Origin: a virus
Length of the DNA: 27,056 nucleotides
Virus record (IMG/VR): IMGVR_UViG_3300010883_000345
Coordinates: 1 to 27,056 of that record
Direction: 5' to 3' (one strand)
The notes beneath the pieces are model-generated. The model searched no databases. It was not told where the DNA came from and saw only the letters and a program-made list of their open reading frames with translations. Position numbers and translations under genes: made by a program. This document shows positions 17,743 through 24,895 of the stretch, in pieces (the first letter of the stretch is position 1; each line of letters opens with the position of its first letter).

Positions 17743-18747
17743 ATGTTTGCACTTATGGATAGAAATTGGTTTGACATTAAATCTAAGTCATCTGCGGAGG
17801 TTGTAGATGTTTATATATTTGATGAGATAGGAACTTTTGGAGTGAACGCACAATCCTTTATTGAAGAAATAAAAGCTTATAAAGGACAGCCTATGAACTT
17901 ACATCTAAACTGTGTAGGCGGAGATGTGTTTGAGGGTATGGCAATTTACAATGTAATAAAGAAAAGAAAAGCAAAAACTACTGTTTATATTGAAGGTATA
18001 GCAGCAAGTATGGGTAGTGTGATTGCCTTAGCAGCCGATGAAGTAATAATGGCTGAGAATTCTCTATTTATGATACATAATGCATTTGGAGGTGCGATGG
18101 GAGAAGCAGAGGAGATGAGAAAAACAGCAGCAGTATTAGATAAGATTAGTAATGAAATTGCTGATATTTACACAAAAAAAACGAATTTGTCTTTTGGCAA
18201 AGTTAAAGAAATGATGGATAAAGAAACATGGTTAAATGCTGATGAAGCTTTTGAATTAGGTTTTATTGATTCCATCTCAGACGCTATTAAAGTGGCGGCT
18301 AAATACGATATTTCTAAATTCAGAAACATCACGAATAAAGAGATACAACACAAATTAAATATTAACCTAAAAAGTAAAAAAATGACTGATGAATTAAAAA
18401 GTTGGTTCAACTCTAAAATTGAGGGTATTATTGCGAGAGTTCAAAATGATGATACTATTGATAATAAAGTTGAAGAAGTAAAGGTTACTATTGTGGATGA
18501 GATGGAAGTTTCTAAGAGGCTTACAAATTTTGAAGCAAAAGTTACCGAAATGAACGAATCTATTACTGATTTAGAAGGAGAAAAAGAAACTCTAACTGAG
18601 GAAGTGGGTAGATTAAACGCTTTATTAAGTAAAGCAGAAGCGGGTGGGACTGAAGTGAAAACTGATAGCGACCCTAGTGTAGTAAGTAACAAAGCAGAAG
18701 ATAAGAATAGTAGGTTTTTTAACGAACTTGCATTACTTATAAAATAA
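17743..18747 (+). CDS. ClpP-like prohead protease fused to scaffold
   Basis: Residues 1-190 are an S14 (ClpP/SppA-like) serine protease: LHLNCVGGDVFEGMAIYN, catalytic Ser in GIAASMGS (S89), catalytic His in MIHNA (H112), and a likely Asp at D159 in MMDKETW, followed by EAFELGFIDSI. Residues 214-334 form a separate acidic, helical domain with a coiled coil at about 255-300, as expected for capsid scaffolding. Proteases of this kind cleave scaffold and mature the prohead. An in-frame ATG at 18382 behind an A-rich leader may express the scaffold separately, as lambda Nu3 is made from within C. The major capsid gene follows directly. Confidence 0.9.
   Translation: MFALMDRNWFDIKSKSSAEVVDVYIFDEIGTFGVNAQSFIEEIKAYKGQPMNLHLNCVGGDVFEGMAIYNVIKKRKAKTTVYIEGIAASMGSVIALAADEVIMAENSLFMIHNAFGGAMGEAEEMRKTAAVLDKISNEIADIYTKKTNLSFGKVKEMMDKETWLNADEAFELGFIDSISDAIKVAAKYDISKFRNITNKEIQHKLNINLKSKKMTDELKSWFNSKIEGIIARVQNDDTIDNKVEEVKVTIVDEMEVSKRLTNFEAKVTEMNESITDLEGEKETLTEEVGRLNALLSKAEAGGTEVKTDSDPSVVSNKAEDKNSRFFNELALLIK
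18382..18747 (+). CDS. Probable scaffold protein from internal start (121 aa)
   Basis: The internal, in-frame ATG (residue 214 of the protease) is preceded by CTAAAAAGTAAAAAA, nearly the same leader as the true intergenic starts at 18773, 23299 and 24896. It separates the protease domain from the helical coiled-coil domain exactly at a domain boundary. The product would begin MTDELKSWFNSKIEG. This copies the nested protease/scaffold design of lambda C/Nu3; usage of the start is inferred. Confidence 0.55.
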   Translation: MTDELKSWFNSKIEGIIARVQNDDTIDNKVEEVKVTIVDEMEVSKRLTNFEAKVTEMNESITDLEGEKETLTEEVGRLNALLSKAEAGGTEVKTDSDPSVVSNKAEDKNSRFFNELALLIK

Positions 18748-18772
18748 TTAATAACCAAAAAAACTTAAAAAA

Positions 18773-19888
18773 ATGGCAGCAGGAGATATAGCAAATAACG
18801 GATTAGGGGGATTGTATGTAGGAACATACGCTTCTCAAATTTTATTAGAGCCAATGTTTACTTCAGATGACATTATGAGAAACTACTCAGTTTATCCTAA
18901 TGTTAAGTACAAGCAAAACATAATGATGGCTAACAGATTAACAGACATCACGGCTGTGAATTCAGGGTGTGGTGCTAACACTTGTACAGGTGCAAACTTA
19001 AACGACTTTGATATTACTCAAAAAGTCCTTGAAGTGCAAAATGTATCAGTAAAACAAGTACAATGTTGGGATGAGTTCCAATCAGAAATAATCAGAGAAT
19101 CATATAAAAATGGTATTGGTATGCCAGATTTAAATGGTACTGAATTGGCTCGTTTAATTATGACTAGAACACAACAAGGTATCCAACACGATACAGTAAG
19201 AAATATGTGGGCAGGTCAATTAGCTTTAAATGCAGCAGCAGCACAATGTTCTTATGGTTCAATGGGAGATGGCTTATGGACATCAATCTCAGCAGGTGGA
19301 GTTTTCGCAGGTACTTGTTTACCTGAAATTACAGCATCAGGAGCATCAACAGCAAATACTATTGTAATCGGAGGAGTGATTGCACCTGTAGATGCAGAAC
19401 TTTTATTAAGAACTGTATTTGATGGAGCACCTGCAGAATTACAACAAACACCTGCAGGATTAAAGAAAATGTTTGTAACGCCAAATATTTATAACGCATA
19501 CTACGGAGCTTTAACAGCAGTTAGTCCGTCAGTAGGTTCAGTAGATTATGGTCATTCAGAAGCTCAATCAGGAGCAAATTACCCAAGATTACACTTTAGA
19601 GGTGTTGAGGTTGTTCCTATGTATGAGTGGGATACTGCATTTACAGCTTTAGCAGGTGCAAACCACCCTGCTTTATTTACAGCAGCAGTAGCAGCTAAAG
19701 ATTGTACTCAAGGATGTGTTTATGCAGCTAAGAGTAACTTAATAATTGGCTCAGATGTTACAAATCCTGACAATCAATTAAAAATGTTTTATGATGAAAC
19801 TGGAGATGATATGCACATTAGAGCTTACTTTACTATGGGCTTCCAATATGGTTGGAACTCTCTAGTAACAGGCGGAATGTTAGTGTAA
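18773..19888 (+). CDS. Major capsid protein
   Basis: The 371-aa protein follows the protease/scaffold gene, as in HK97-type head operons. Long loops and beta segments rich in Ala and Gly, with no membrane or signal segment, fit the fold. The C-terminus has a compact domain (MHIRAYFTMGFQYGWNSLVTGGMLV) similar to other capsid ends. Its codons look more uniform than its neighbours' (repeated gca, aca, caa), which would suit strong expression. Cys at 66 and 71 (GCGANTC) are unusual in a capsid loop. The leader is TTAAAAAA before ATG. The fold is inferred from position and composition. Confidence 0.85.
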   Translation: MAAGDIANNGLGGLYVGTYASQILLEPMFTSDDIMRNYSVYPNVKYKQNIMMANRLTDITAVNSGCGANTCTGANLNDFDITQKVLEVQNVSVKQVQCWDEFQSEIIRESYKNGIGMPDLNGTELARLIMTRTQQGIQHDTVRNMWAGQLALNAAAAQCSYGSMGDGLWTSISAGGVFAGTCLPEITASGASTANTIVIGGVIAPVDAELLLRTVFDGAPAELQQTPAGLKKMFVTPNIYNAYYGALTAVSPSVGSVDYGHSEAQSGANYPRLHFRGVEVVPMYEWDTAFTALAGANHPALFTAAVAAKDCTQGCVYAAKSNLIIGSDVTNPDNQLKMFYDETGDDMHIRAYFTMGFQYGWNSLVTGGMLV

Positions 19889-19921
19889 TAAATTAATAAT
19901 AATCTTTAAAAATAAAATAAA

Positions 19922-20536
19922 ATGGCAATAGATACAGGATTACAGGTAGATTGCGGCAATCTTAATGCTGTCGGTGGAATTAGACAAATTCTTCTTACAG
20001 ATTTAGATAACATTGCTACAGTTGCACCTACAACATCAAACGCAGCACATACTTTAACGAGTATAACAACTACAAGCCCTTGGGCGAGATTTGAATTTAA
20101 GAACGAAACTGCTTCATTAGCAATTTCAGGAACTAAAGAGGGTGGGAGTACAGCTTATGAGTGTGCTCTATCTTTCTATCTTCCTCAAATGACAGGGGCA
20201 AGATTCAATGAGATAATGAGTTTAGCAGGATGGACAGACACAGCATTAGCTTCTGCTTGTCCCGTTGCTCTAGTTGAAATGAACGATGGCACACAGTTAT
20301 TGGTGGGATGGTCGTATGTTTATCAAAATATCTCACAAGGGGCAACTCCTTGGGATAGAAATCAAACATACGCTAACCTTGCAACTATAGAAGGTGGAAC
20401 GGGAGCAGCATACGCAGATGATAATGGTTTGACAATTACATTAACGGCAAGACAATTTGAATTACCTCTTGAGTATCAATCAGCTTTATTAGGAATTACT
20501 GTACTAGCAGGAGATGTAACAGCAGATACGGATTAG
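19922..20536 (+). CDS. Putative major tail tube protein
   Basis: The 204-aa, beta-rich, Thr- and Ala-rich product (GGIRQILLTDLDNIATV, ARFEFKNETASLAISGTKE, FELPLEYQSALLG) has the strand pattern and length of a tail tube subunit. It sits immediately downstream of the capsid gene and is followed by a strong terminator, so both very abundant virion proteins would share one transcript end. Alternative: a head decoration protein. The A-rich AAAATAAAATAAA leader fixes the start. Confidence 0.6.
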   Translation: MAIDTGLQVDCGNLNAVGGIRQILLTDLDNIATVAPTTSNAAHTLTSITTTSPWARFEFKNETASLAISGTKEGGSTAYECALSFYLPQMTGARFNEIMSLAGWTDTALASACPVALVEMNDGTQLLVGWSYVYQNISQGATPWDRNQTYANLATIEGGTGAAYADDNGLTITLTARQFELPLEYQSALLGITVLAGDVTADTD

Positions 20537-20548
20537 TATTATTGATAG

Positions 20549-20587
20549 TGGCGAGGGGTTATAAACACCCCTTGCTAATATCTTTTT
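20549..20587 (+). terminator. Intrinsic terminator after tail tube gene
   Basis: The arms 20549-20559 and 20667-type numbering are not needed: the left arm TGGCGAGGGGT (20549-20559) pairs with ACCCCTTGCTA (20567-20577), 11 bp including two G-U pairs, around a 7-base loop, followed by TTTTT at 20583-20587. It lies 13 bases after the tube stop codon and just before a promoter, so it should end the capsid/tube transcript. Confidence 0.85.
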
Positions 20588-20597
20588 AATATGTGTA

Positions 20598-20629
20598 TTT
20601 GTAATAGTAAAAATTATGTGGTAGATTTG
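20598..20629 (+). promoter_or_regulatory. Bacteroidota-type promoter for portal unit
   Basis: The -33 box TTTG at 20598-20601 is followed after 20 bases by the -7 box TAGATTTG at 20622-20629, matching TTTG-N19-21-TAnnTTTG. Transcription would begin near 20636, a short distance before the ATG at 20654. It lies directly behind the terminator, as expected for a separate transcription unit. Confidence 0.7.
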
Positions 20630-20636
20630 CCACATA
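20615..20636. promoter_or_regulatory. Inverted repeat enclosing the -7 box
   Basis: Arms TATGTGG (20615-20621) and CCACATA (20630-20636) are perfect complements, and the 8 bases between them are exactly the -7 box TAGATTTG. A dimeric repressor or activator bound here would cover the promoter core. It might instead be an RNA hairpin only if transcription came from upstream. Confidence 0.6.
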
Positions 20637-20653
20637 TTAATATATATACAGCT

Positions 20654-20899
20654 ATGGCAGAATATAAAGCAAAAGATTATTTAAGAGTTCAGGGTGGAGC
20701 GAGTCGGATTGGTAATATTCGTATTCGTTGGAATAGCGCTACACAAGAGGAACTTGCGTGGGTTTATGAAGAAGTTGAAAATGGCTCTCACTATGTAGAA
20801 AAAATTGACAAAACCAATAAATCAAATAATGAAGAAAGCACCATTAAAAAGTCAAATAAAAAAGGCAAGTCAAGTAAAGAAGTTAGCGAAGAAAAGTAA
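20654..20899 (+). CDS. Small protein upstream of portal (81 aa)
   Basis: The start at 20654 is chosen because the promoter -7 box lies at 20622-20629; an in-frame ATG at 20591 would place the promoter inside the gene. The N-terminal half is folded-looking (DYLRVQGGASRIGNIRIRWN, ELAWVYEEVENGSHYVEKI) and the last 28 residues are Lys/Ser/Glu-rich and probably disordered. The end overlaps the portal gene by 71 bases in another frame. No function recognised; a head-tail accessory is likely from position. Confidence 0.65.
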   Translation: MAEYKAKDYLRVQGGASRIGNIRIRWNSATQEELAWVYEEVENGSHYVEKIDKTNKSNNEESTIKKSNKKGKSSKEVSEEK

Positions 20900-22160
20900 T
20901 ACTTTTGAGTTTGGTGTTTTTAATTTAAGTGTTCCTCCTTCAATTACTGAACCTAAAAACTTAACAAATGTCAATACCAAGTGGATTCCATTTGGAGATG
21001 ACAATTTATTCCCACAATATTTAGCGGAGTTAAAGCGTAAATCTTCTACACATAGAAGTGTATTGGCACAAAAAACAGTATTTACAAGTGGGGCAAAATT
21101 TGTATGCGCTAACGAAAGCCTTGCAGAATTTATTGAGGATGTAAATGCTGACCACGAATCATTAAGAGATGTATTTAAAAAATTAGCAGATGATTACTAT
21201 ACATTTGGAAATGCTTATATGGAGTGCGTTATATATGAGGGAGGGGTAAACATTTATCATTTAGACGCAACTACTGTTAGGATGTCTAAAAGCAAGAAAG
21301 AGGTTTATGTTAATGCTGATTGGTGTAAGTATTGGAATAATGATGAAAAGATGCATCGGCTTCCTATATACCCTAGAGTATCGCACAATAAGTTTGTAAT
21401 CCACTTCAAAGATTATGAGCCTACCTTCCAATTTTATGGGCTTCCTGATTATGTAGCGGCATTAGAACATATATGTGTTGATTATGAGATTGGTAAATGG
21501 AATCACACTAAGTTTATGAATGGCTTTCAACCCTCTGCTATTGTAGAGATAAATGGAGATATGGGGGAAGAAGAAGCACAAACAATGGTAAAAGAAGCGC
21601 AAAAGAAATTTGTTGGAGAAGGAAACAATGGCAAGATATTATTTATAGTGAAAAATGGAGATACTGCTCCTGCAAATGTGCAAATAATTAAAGATGACCA
21701 AGAAGGTAGTTGGTTAGATTTACAACAAATTACTGACCAAAATATTATAACTGCTAATAGATGGCAGCCATCTTTAAGTGGTATTGTTAGTTCGGGAAAA
21801 ATGAACAACACAGGAAGTGAGATTAGAATTGCTTATGACTTAGTAATGACAACAGTAATTAGAGATACTTCTGAGTTGCTATTGAATGGGATAAGGACTA
21901 TCTTATATAAAGAGATGGGTTACGACCCTAAAGATTTAAGTATTCATTATGAGCCACCAATTTCTTATGCTAATGATGTGGATATTAAGCAGGTTCTTAC
22001 TATAAATGAGCAAAGGATGTTGATAGACGAAGATTTGCCAATGCTAGAAGATGGAGATATGTTTGTTGCAGATAGAGAGGTAATAGTAGTTGAGAAGGAT
22101 GAGGATGGGGATGGAGAGATTTCAGAAGATGAAACTAAAGAAATAACTATAGAGCAATAA
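20829..22160 (+). CDS. Portal protein
   Basis: The 443-aa product forms the dodecameric DNA gate at the head vertex. Features are WIPFGDDNLFPQYLAEL (about residues 49-65), a helical stem with HRSVLAQKTVFTSG, and YYTFGNAYMEC / LDATTVRMSK segments as in portals of Bacteroidota phages. QQITDQNIITANRWQPSLSGI is the conserved portal helix region. The first ATG (20829) overlaps the preceding gene by 71 bases; a TTG at 20805 is less likely. The C-terminus carries a perfect EF-hand-like loop, DEDGDGEISEDE, at residues 424-435. Confidence 0.85.
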   Translation: MKKAPLKSQIKKASQVKKLAKKSNTFEFGVFNLSVPPSITEPKNLTNVNTKWIPFGDDNLFPQYLAELKRKSSTHRSVLAQKTVFTSGAKFVCANESLAEFIEDVNADHESLRDVFKKLADDYYTFGNAYMECVIYEGGVNIYHLDATTVRMSKSKKEVYVNADWCKYWNNDEKMHRLPIYPRVSHNKFVIHFKDYEPTFQFYGLPDYVAALEHICVDYEIGKWNHTKFMNGFQPSAIVEINGDMGEEEAQTMVKEAQKKFVGEGNNGKILFIVKNGDTAPANVQIIKDDQEGSWLDLQQITDQNIITANRWQPSLSGIVSSGKMNNTGSEIRIAYDLVMTTVIRDTSELLLNGIRTILYKEMGYDPKDLSIHYEPPISYANDVDIKQVLTINEQRMLIDEDLPMLEDGDMFVADREVIVVEKDEDGDGEISEDETKEITIEQ

Positions 22161-22163
22161 GAT

Positions 22164-22763
22164 ATGGCAAATTATAGACAATATACACCTTTGGTAAGCG
22201 CAGGAGAAGTGATTGATAAAACTTTTACAAATAAAAATACTGACCCTGTTTTAGTTTCTAACAACACTATTATTTTAGCTGAATTAGCTCATCTCCGACC
22301 AATTTTAGGGGATAAGTTTTATGGAGAATTAAAACTGCAGCACGACACAGGGACATTAACTGTCGCTAATAGCGATTTAATGGTATATTATTTAGAGGAT
22401 TGTTTGGCTTGGTATGTTAGGTTTGAAGTGATAAACGATATTATGAGCAATATAACCTCAAGTGGGGTTGTTCATAATTTTGATGAGTTTTCAAGGGTTA
22501 TAAATAATGATGATTATAATGCTTTCAAGCAGGACACCTACAGAAAGGCTGATATTTTTGCAAAAGATATGGAGGAGTATTTAAATGGTAGCGACCAAGA
22601 TGGTTTGTTTCCTACTTATGAATCTAATAAACCTGCGAGTATGAGTGATACTTATAAAAATCATGGGATGATATTCTATGATAGTATTTATAATGTTACA
22701 GGAGTAGATGCTTGTTCTGGCTGTGGAGGGACATATACTGTGTGCAACTGTAACGATTGTTAA
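22164..22763 (+). CDS. Putative head-tail connector protein (199 aa)
   Basis: A helical protein placed just after the portal gene, with TIILAELAHLRPILGDKFYGEL and DLMVYYLEDCLAWYVRFEVINDI, patterns I associate with gp6-like adaptor proteins (DUF6712-like) of Bacteroidota phages. It ends in a Cys cluster, C184-x2-C187-x6-C194-x-C196-x2-C199, that could bind a metal ion. It is probably the adaptor ring below the portal. Start ATG is three bases after the portal stop. Confidence 0.65.
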   Translation: MANYRQYTPLVSAGEVIDKTFTNKNTDPVLVSNNTIILAELAHLRPILGDKFYGELKLQHDTGTLTVANSDLMVYYLEDCLAWYVRFEVINDIMSNITSSGVVHNFDEFSRVINNDDYNAFKQDTYRKADIFAKDMEEYLNGSDQDGLFPTYESNKPASMSDTYKNHGMIFYDSIYNVTGVDACSGCGGTYTVCNCNDC

Positions 22764-22774
22764 AAAATTAAAAT

Positions 22775-23287
22775 ATGGCAGCAAACGAACATAAGAATTT
22801 ACTAGACGGAAACCGACATAATCCTATGGGATTTGAAGGTGCGCAGAATAATAGTTTTTTAGGTAAAACAAATGGAACAGGGAGTGTTAGCTCTGACGGT
22901 AATTTAGTGTGGATGAGAGTTAGAAAGTGTTATGTGTTATCTTATGGTACTATTAGTACAACTTGCGCTGTAGCGCCTAACGCTGATTATATGAGATTGC
23001 CTTATGGCTTCAGATTAACGGGGGTAAGAGCGAGTTTGTTTACTGCGGCAGATGATATTGTGACTGTAGATATTTTAGAGGAAGGTGTAAGTGTTTTATC
23101 TACATTACTAACTATAGATGCAACAGAAAAAACATCAACTACTGCTGAAGCGGCTGCGGTAATATCAGATGCGGAGTTACTAGATGATGCCCAAATAACC
23201 ATAGATATAACAACTATTGGAGGGGGTGGAAATGAAGGTGTCGGATTAAAAGTATATTTAATAGGGCATACGGTGGAAAATTATTAG
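22775..23287 (+). CDS. Hypothetical virion protein (170 aa)
   Basis: A predominantly beta protein: residues 45-170 alternate strands and short turns (FRLTGVRASLFTAADDIVTVDILEEGVSVLSTLLTI is typical of a jelly-roll half). The N-terminal 40 residues are polar and Gly/Asn-rich, as in capsid-binding arms. No signal peptide. Position in the head/neck block suggests a decoration or minor structural protein; not recognised. Confidence 0.6.
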   Translation: MAANEHKNLLDGNRHNPMGFEGAQNNSFLGKTNGTGSVSSDGNLVWMRVRKCYVLSYGTISTTCAVAPNADYMRLPYGFRLTGVRASLFTAADDIVTVDILEEGVSVLSTLLTIDATEKTSTTAEAAAVISDAELLDDAQITIDITTIGGGGNEGVGLKVYLIGHTVENY

Positions 23288-23298
23288 AAATTAAAAAA

Positions 23299-23457
23299 AT
23301 GAAAGTACAGATGAATGATACAATACAAACAATAGGTGCTAACTTGGGGGCTATAGGAATTTCATTAACACAAGCAAATGAAATATTGACTTTTTTATCT
23401 TTAGGAATGGCAATAGCATTTACAATTTACAAATTTATAAAAACAAAAAACAAATAA
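23299..23457 (+). CDS. Small single-span membrane protein, possible holin
   Basis: A 52-residue gene too short for usual ORF lists. It starts at ATG after TTAAAAAA and ends with TAA, two bases before the next ATG. Residues about 26-44 (EILTFLSLGMAIAFTIYKF) form one transmembrane helix, followed by a Lys-rich C-terminus (IKTKNK), giving a cytoplasmic tail by the positive-inside rule. A holin or other small lysis protein is possible because the lysis-related genes begin shortly downstream. Confidence 0.6.
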   Translation: MKVQMNDTIQTIGANLGAIGISLTQANEILTFLSLGMAIAFTIYKFIKTKNK

Positions 23458-23458
23458 A

Positions 23459-23947
23459 ATGGCAGGAACAATACTACAAAGCGATTTATCGGTTACTATA
23501 AATGAAACTATTTCTTTAAATGGGGTGGCTTATGGAAATTCTATGACAAAAACTTTTGCGGGTAATGGAAAGATAGACCAAAGAATAATGACTCTTTCGG
23601 GTAAAGGAGGGGAAGGGGGAGTGTTCACAACTATCCTTAAATTATCTAGTGCAGACGCTAGAGGTCAAGTTGTTGTAGCTGACTACTCTTATTTTAGAAT
23701 TACAAATACTGACGATACTAATGCTCTAATATTAGAACTATACAATGGCGTTAATTATATATATATTAATGTTGAGGCAGGAGAAACATTTTTATTGATG
23801 AGTCCAGATATTGCTAGATTAGCAGCTTCGGGATTGGTTACTTTTGCTGATATTCAGGAAATAAATGGACAGAGTGCTAACGAAACAGAGAGCATAGATA
23901 TTGAATATGTTGCGGTTACTAAGGGTGGTATAGGAGAAGGAGAGTAG
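23459..23947 (+). CDS. Hypothetical virion protein (162 aa)
   Basis: A beta-rich soluble protein (YFRITNTDDTNALILELYNGVNYIYINVEAG is a clear run of strands) with a Gly/Glu-rich end (KGGIGEGE). It overlaps by one base with the GTG start of the next small gene (TAGTG). No family recognised; a minor capsid or tail-related jelly-roll protein seems likely from fold pattern and position. Confidence 0.6.
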   Translation: MAGTILQSDLSVTINETISLNGVAYGNSMTKTFAGNGKIDQRIMTLSGKGGEGGVFTTILKLSSADARGQVVVADYSYFRITNTDDTNALILELYNGVNYIYINVEAGETFLLMSPDIARLAASGLVTFADIQEINGQSANETESIDIEYVAVTKGGIGEGE

Positions 23948-24069
23948 TGGCTAAGGTAACTTGGAAATTCTGTGAAAAAAGAGCTAAAAAACGCAAAGGA
24001 GTTCATTCTAAAAATTCTTCAAAAGGTCAGAATGGCTATAAGAAAAAATATAGAGGACAAGGAAGGTAG
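23947..24069 (+). CDS. Small basic protein ending YRGQGR (40 aa)
   Basis: It starts with GTG overlapping the previous stop (TAGTG) and ends with TAG. The protein is strongly basic (V/MAKVTWKFCEKRAKKRKG ... KKYRGQGR). The pattern W-K-F-C-E-K-R-A-K-K-R-K-G followed by a Y-R-G-Q-G-R terminus matches a small conserved protein I remember from Bacteroidota phages, function unknown. It overlaps the next gene out of frame. Its high charge suggests binding to nucleic acid or to the cell envelope. Confidence 0.6.
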   Translation: MAKVTWKFCEKRAKKRKGVHSKNSSKGQNGYKKKYRGQGR

Positions 24070-24481
24070 AGCTAACTTACTGTTAATCAGGGATACATTT
24101 ACTGATAAGTCAGTTATAGGTAAGCTGTATTGTAATTCGGAATTTATTGCACATACACTAGAGTTAGCGTGGAGAGATAATGAAAAAAGTGTATCTTGCG
24201 TCCCCGAAGGAATATATGGATGTAGGGTTAGATTAGCAAGAGAAAGTGGAAGTAGAGATTATGTTCATTTGCTTGTACAAGATGTACCGAATAGAAGCTA
24301 TATACTTTTCCACCGAGGAAATTATCCCTCCGATAGTAGGGGGTGCATATTAACAGGAACTCATAGAGCACAGAGTCCTGATAAAATTTTAGAGAGTAAA
24401 GTGGCTCACGCTTACCTAATGAATTACATCTTAGGTAATCAATTAAGTAAGGAAATAAATTTAATAATTAAAAATAGATAA
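24032..24481 (+). CDS. DUF5675-like protein, putative lysis enzyme
   Basis: The 149-aa protein contains LLLIRDTFTDKSVIGKLY (residues 16-33), PEGIYGCRV and FHRGNYPSDSRGCILTG (93-109). These are the marks of DUF5675, a family often found with phage lysis genes and carrying a conserved His and Cys (here H94 and C105). I take ATG 24032 as start; a GTG at 23972 would add 20 Lys-rich residues, but that stretch also codes the YRGQGR protein in another frame. Role as a peptidoglycan-acting enzyme is inferred from context. Confidence 0.65.
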   Translation: MAIRKNIEDKEGRANLLLIRDTFTDKSVIGKLYCNSEFIAHTLELAWRDNEKSVSCVPEGIYGCRVRLARESGSRDYVHLLVQDVPNRSYILFHRGNYPSDSRGCILTGTHRAQSPDKILESKVAHAYLMNYILGNQLSKEINLIIKNR

Positions 24482-24482
24482 A

Positions 24483-24875
24483 ATGAAAAAAACAGTTTTA
24501 ACAATAGTGGTAGCATTATTTTGCTTAAGTGCTTCAGCACAATTCAGAGTAATGAGCAACATTGAACAACCTTCTGACAGTAGCGCTTGGGGGGTAAATA
24601 ATTTTACAAATAGTATTGGTGTTGGTTATCAAGTAACTGATGCTGTGATGGTAGGGTTTCAAAAGAATAGTGATGACTATGATTTTGTAGCAAGATACAA
24701 TGTGTCTGATAATTTATATTTATCGGCACAAATGCCAACTGAAGATGCGGTAGACAATATAACTTTAGGTGTTGGTATGTCAATAAAAGTTTGGAACAGC
24801 CTTTATGTAGAGCCAAACTATACAACAAAAGATGACGAGGGTTCTTTTAATGTAGGACTATCTTATAAATTATAA
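24483..24875 (+). CDS. Exported beta-barrel-like protein (130 aa)
   Basis: An N-terminal signal peptide (MKKTVLTIVVALFCLSASA, cleavage likely before Q20) precedes a 111-residue mature part made of alternating strands (IGVGYQVTDAVMVGFQ, DFVARYNVSDNLYLSAQ, ITLGVGMSIKVW, GSFNVGLSYKL). The last strand ends in an aromatic/hydrophobic pattern like outer-membrane barrels, although the final residue is Leu, not Phe. It lies between the DUF5675 and holin-like genes. Possible roles are superinfection exclusion or outer-membrane disruption at lysis; neither is shown. Confidence 0.6.
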   Translation: MKKTVLTIVVALFCLSASAQFRVMSNIEQPSDSSAWGVNNFTNSIGVGYQVTDAVMVGFQKNSDDYDFVARYNVSDNLYLSAQMPTEDAVDNITLGVGMSIKVWNSLYVEPNYTTKDDEGSFNVGLSYKL

Positions 24876-24895
24876 TAACTTTAAAAAATAAAAAA

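Noticed and set aside
17742-17749. TATGTTTG as a promoter -7 box at the protease start
   Set aside because: It is made by the start codon and the next two codons, and there is no TTTG at 19-21 bases upstream. TATATTTG at 17814 has only TCTG at the right distance and lies in coding sequence.
20591-20653. Upstream extension of the small pre-portal gene (MCICNSKNY...)
   Set aside because: The promoter -7 box and the predicted transcript start lie inside this stretch, so translation from 20591 is unlikely from that promoter.
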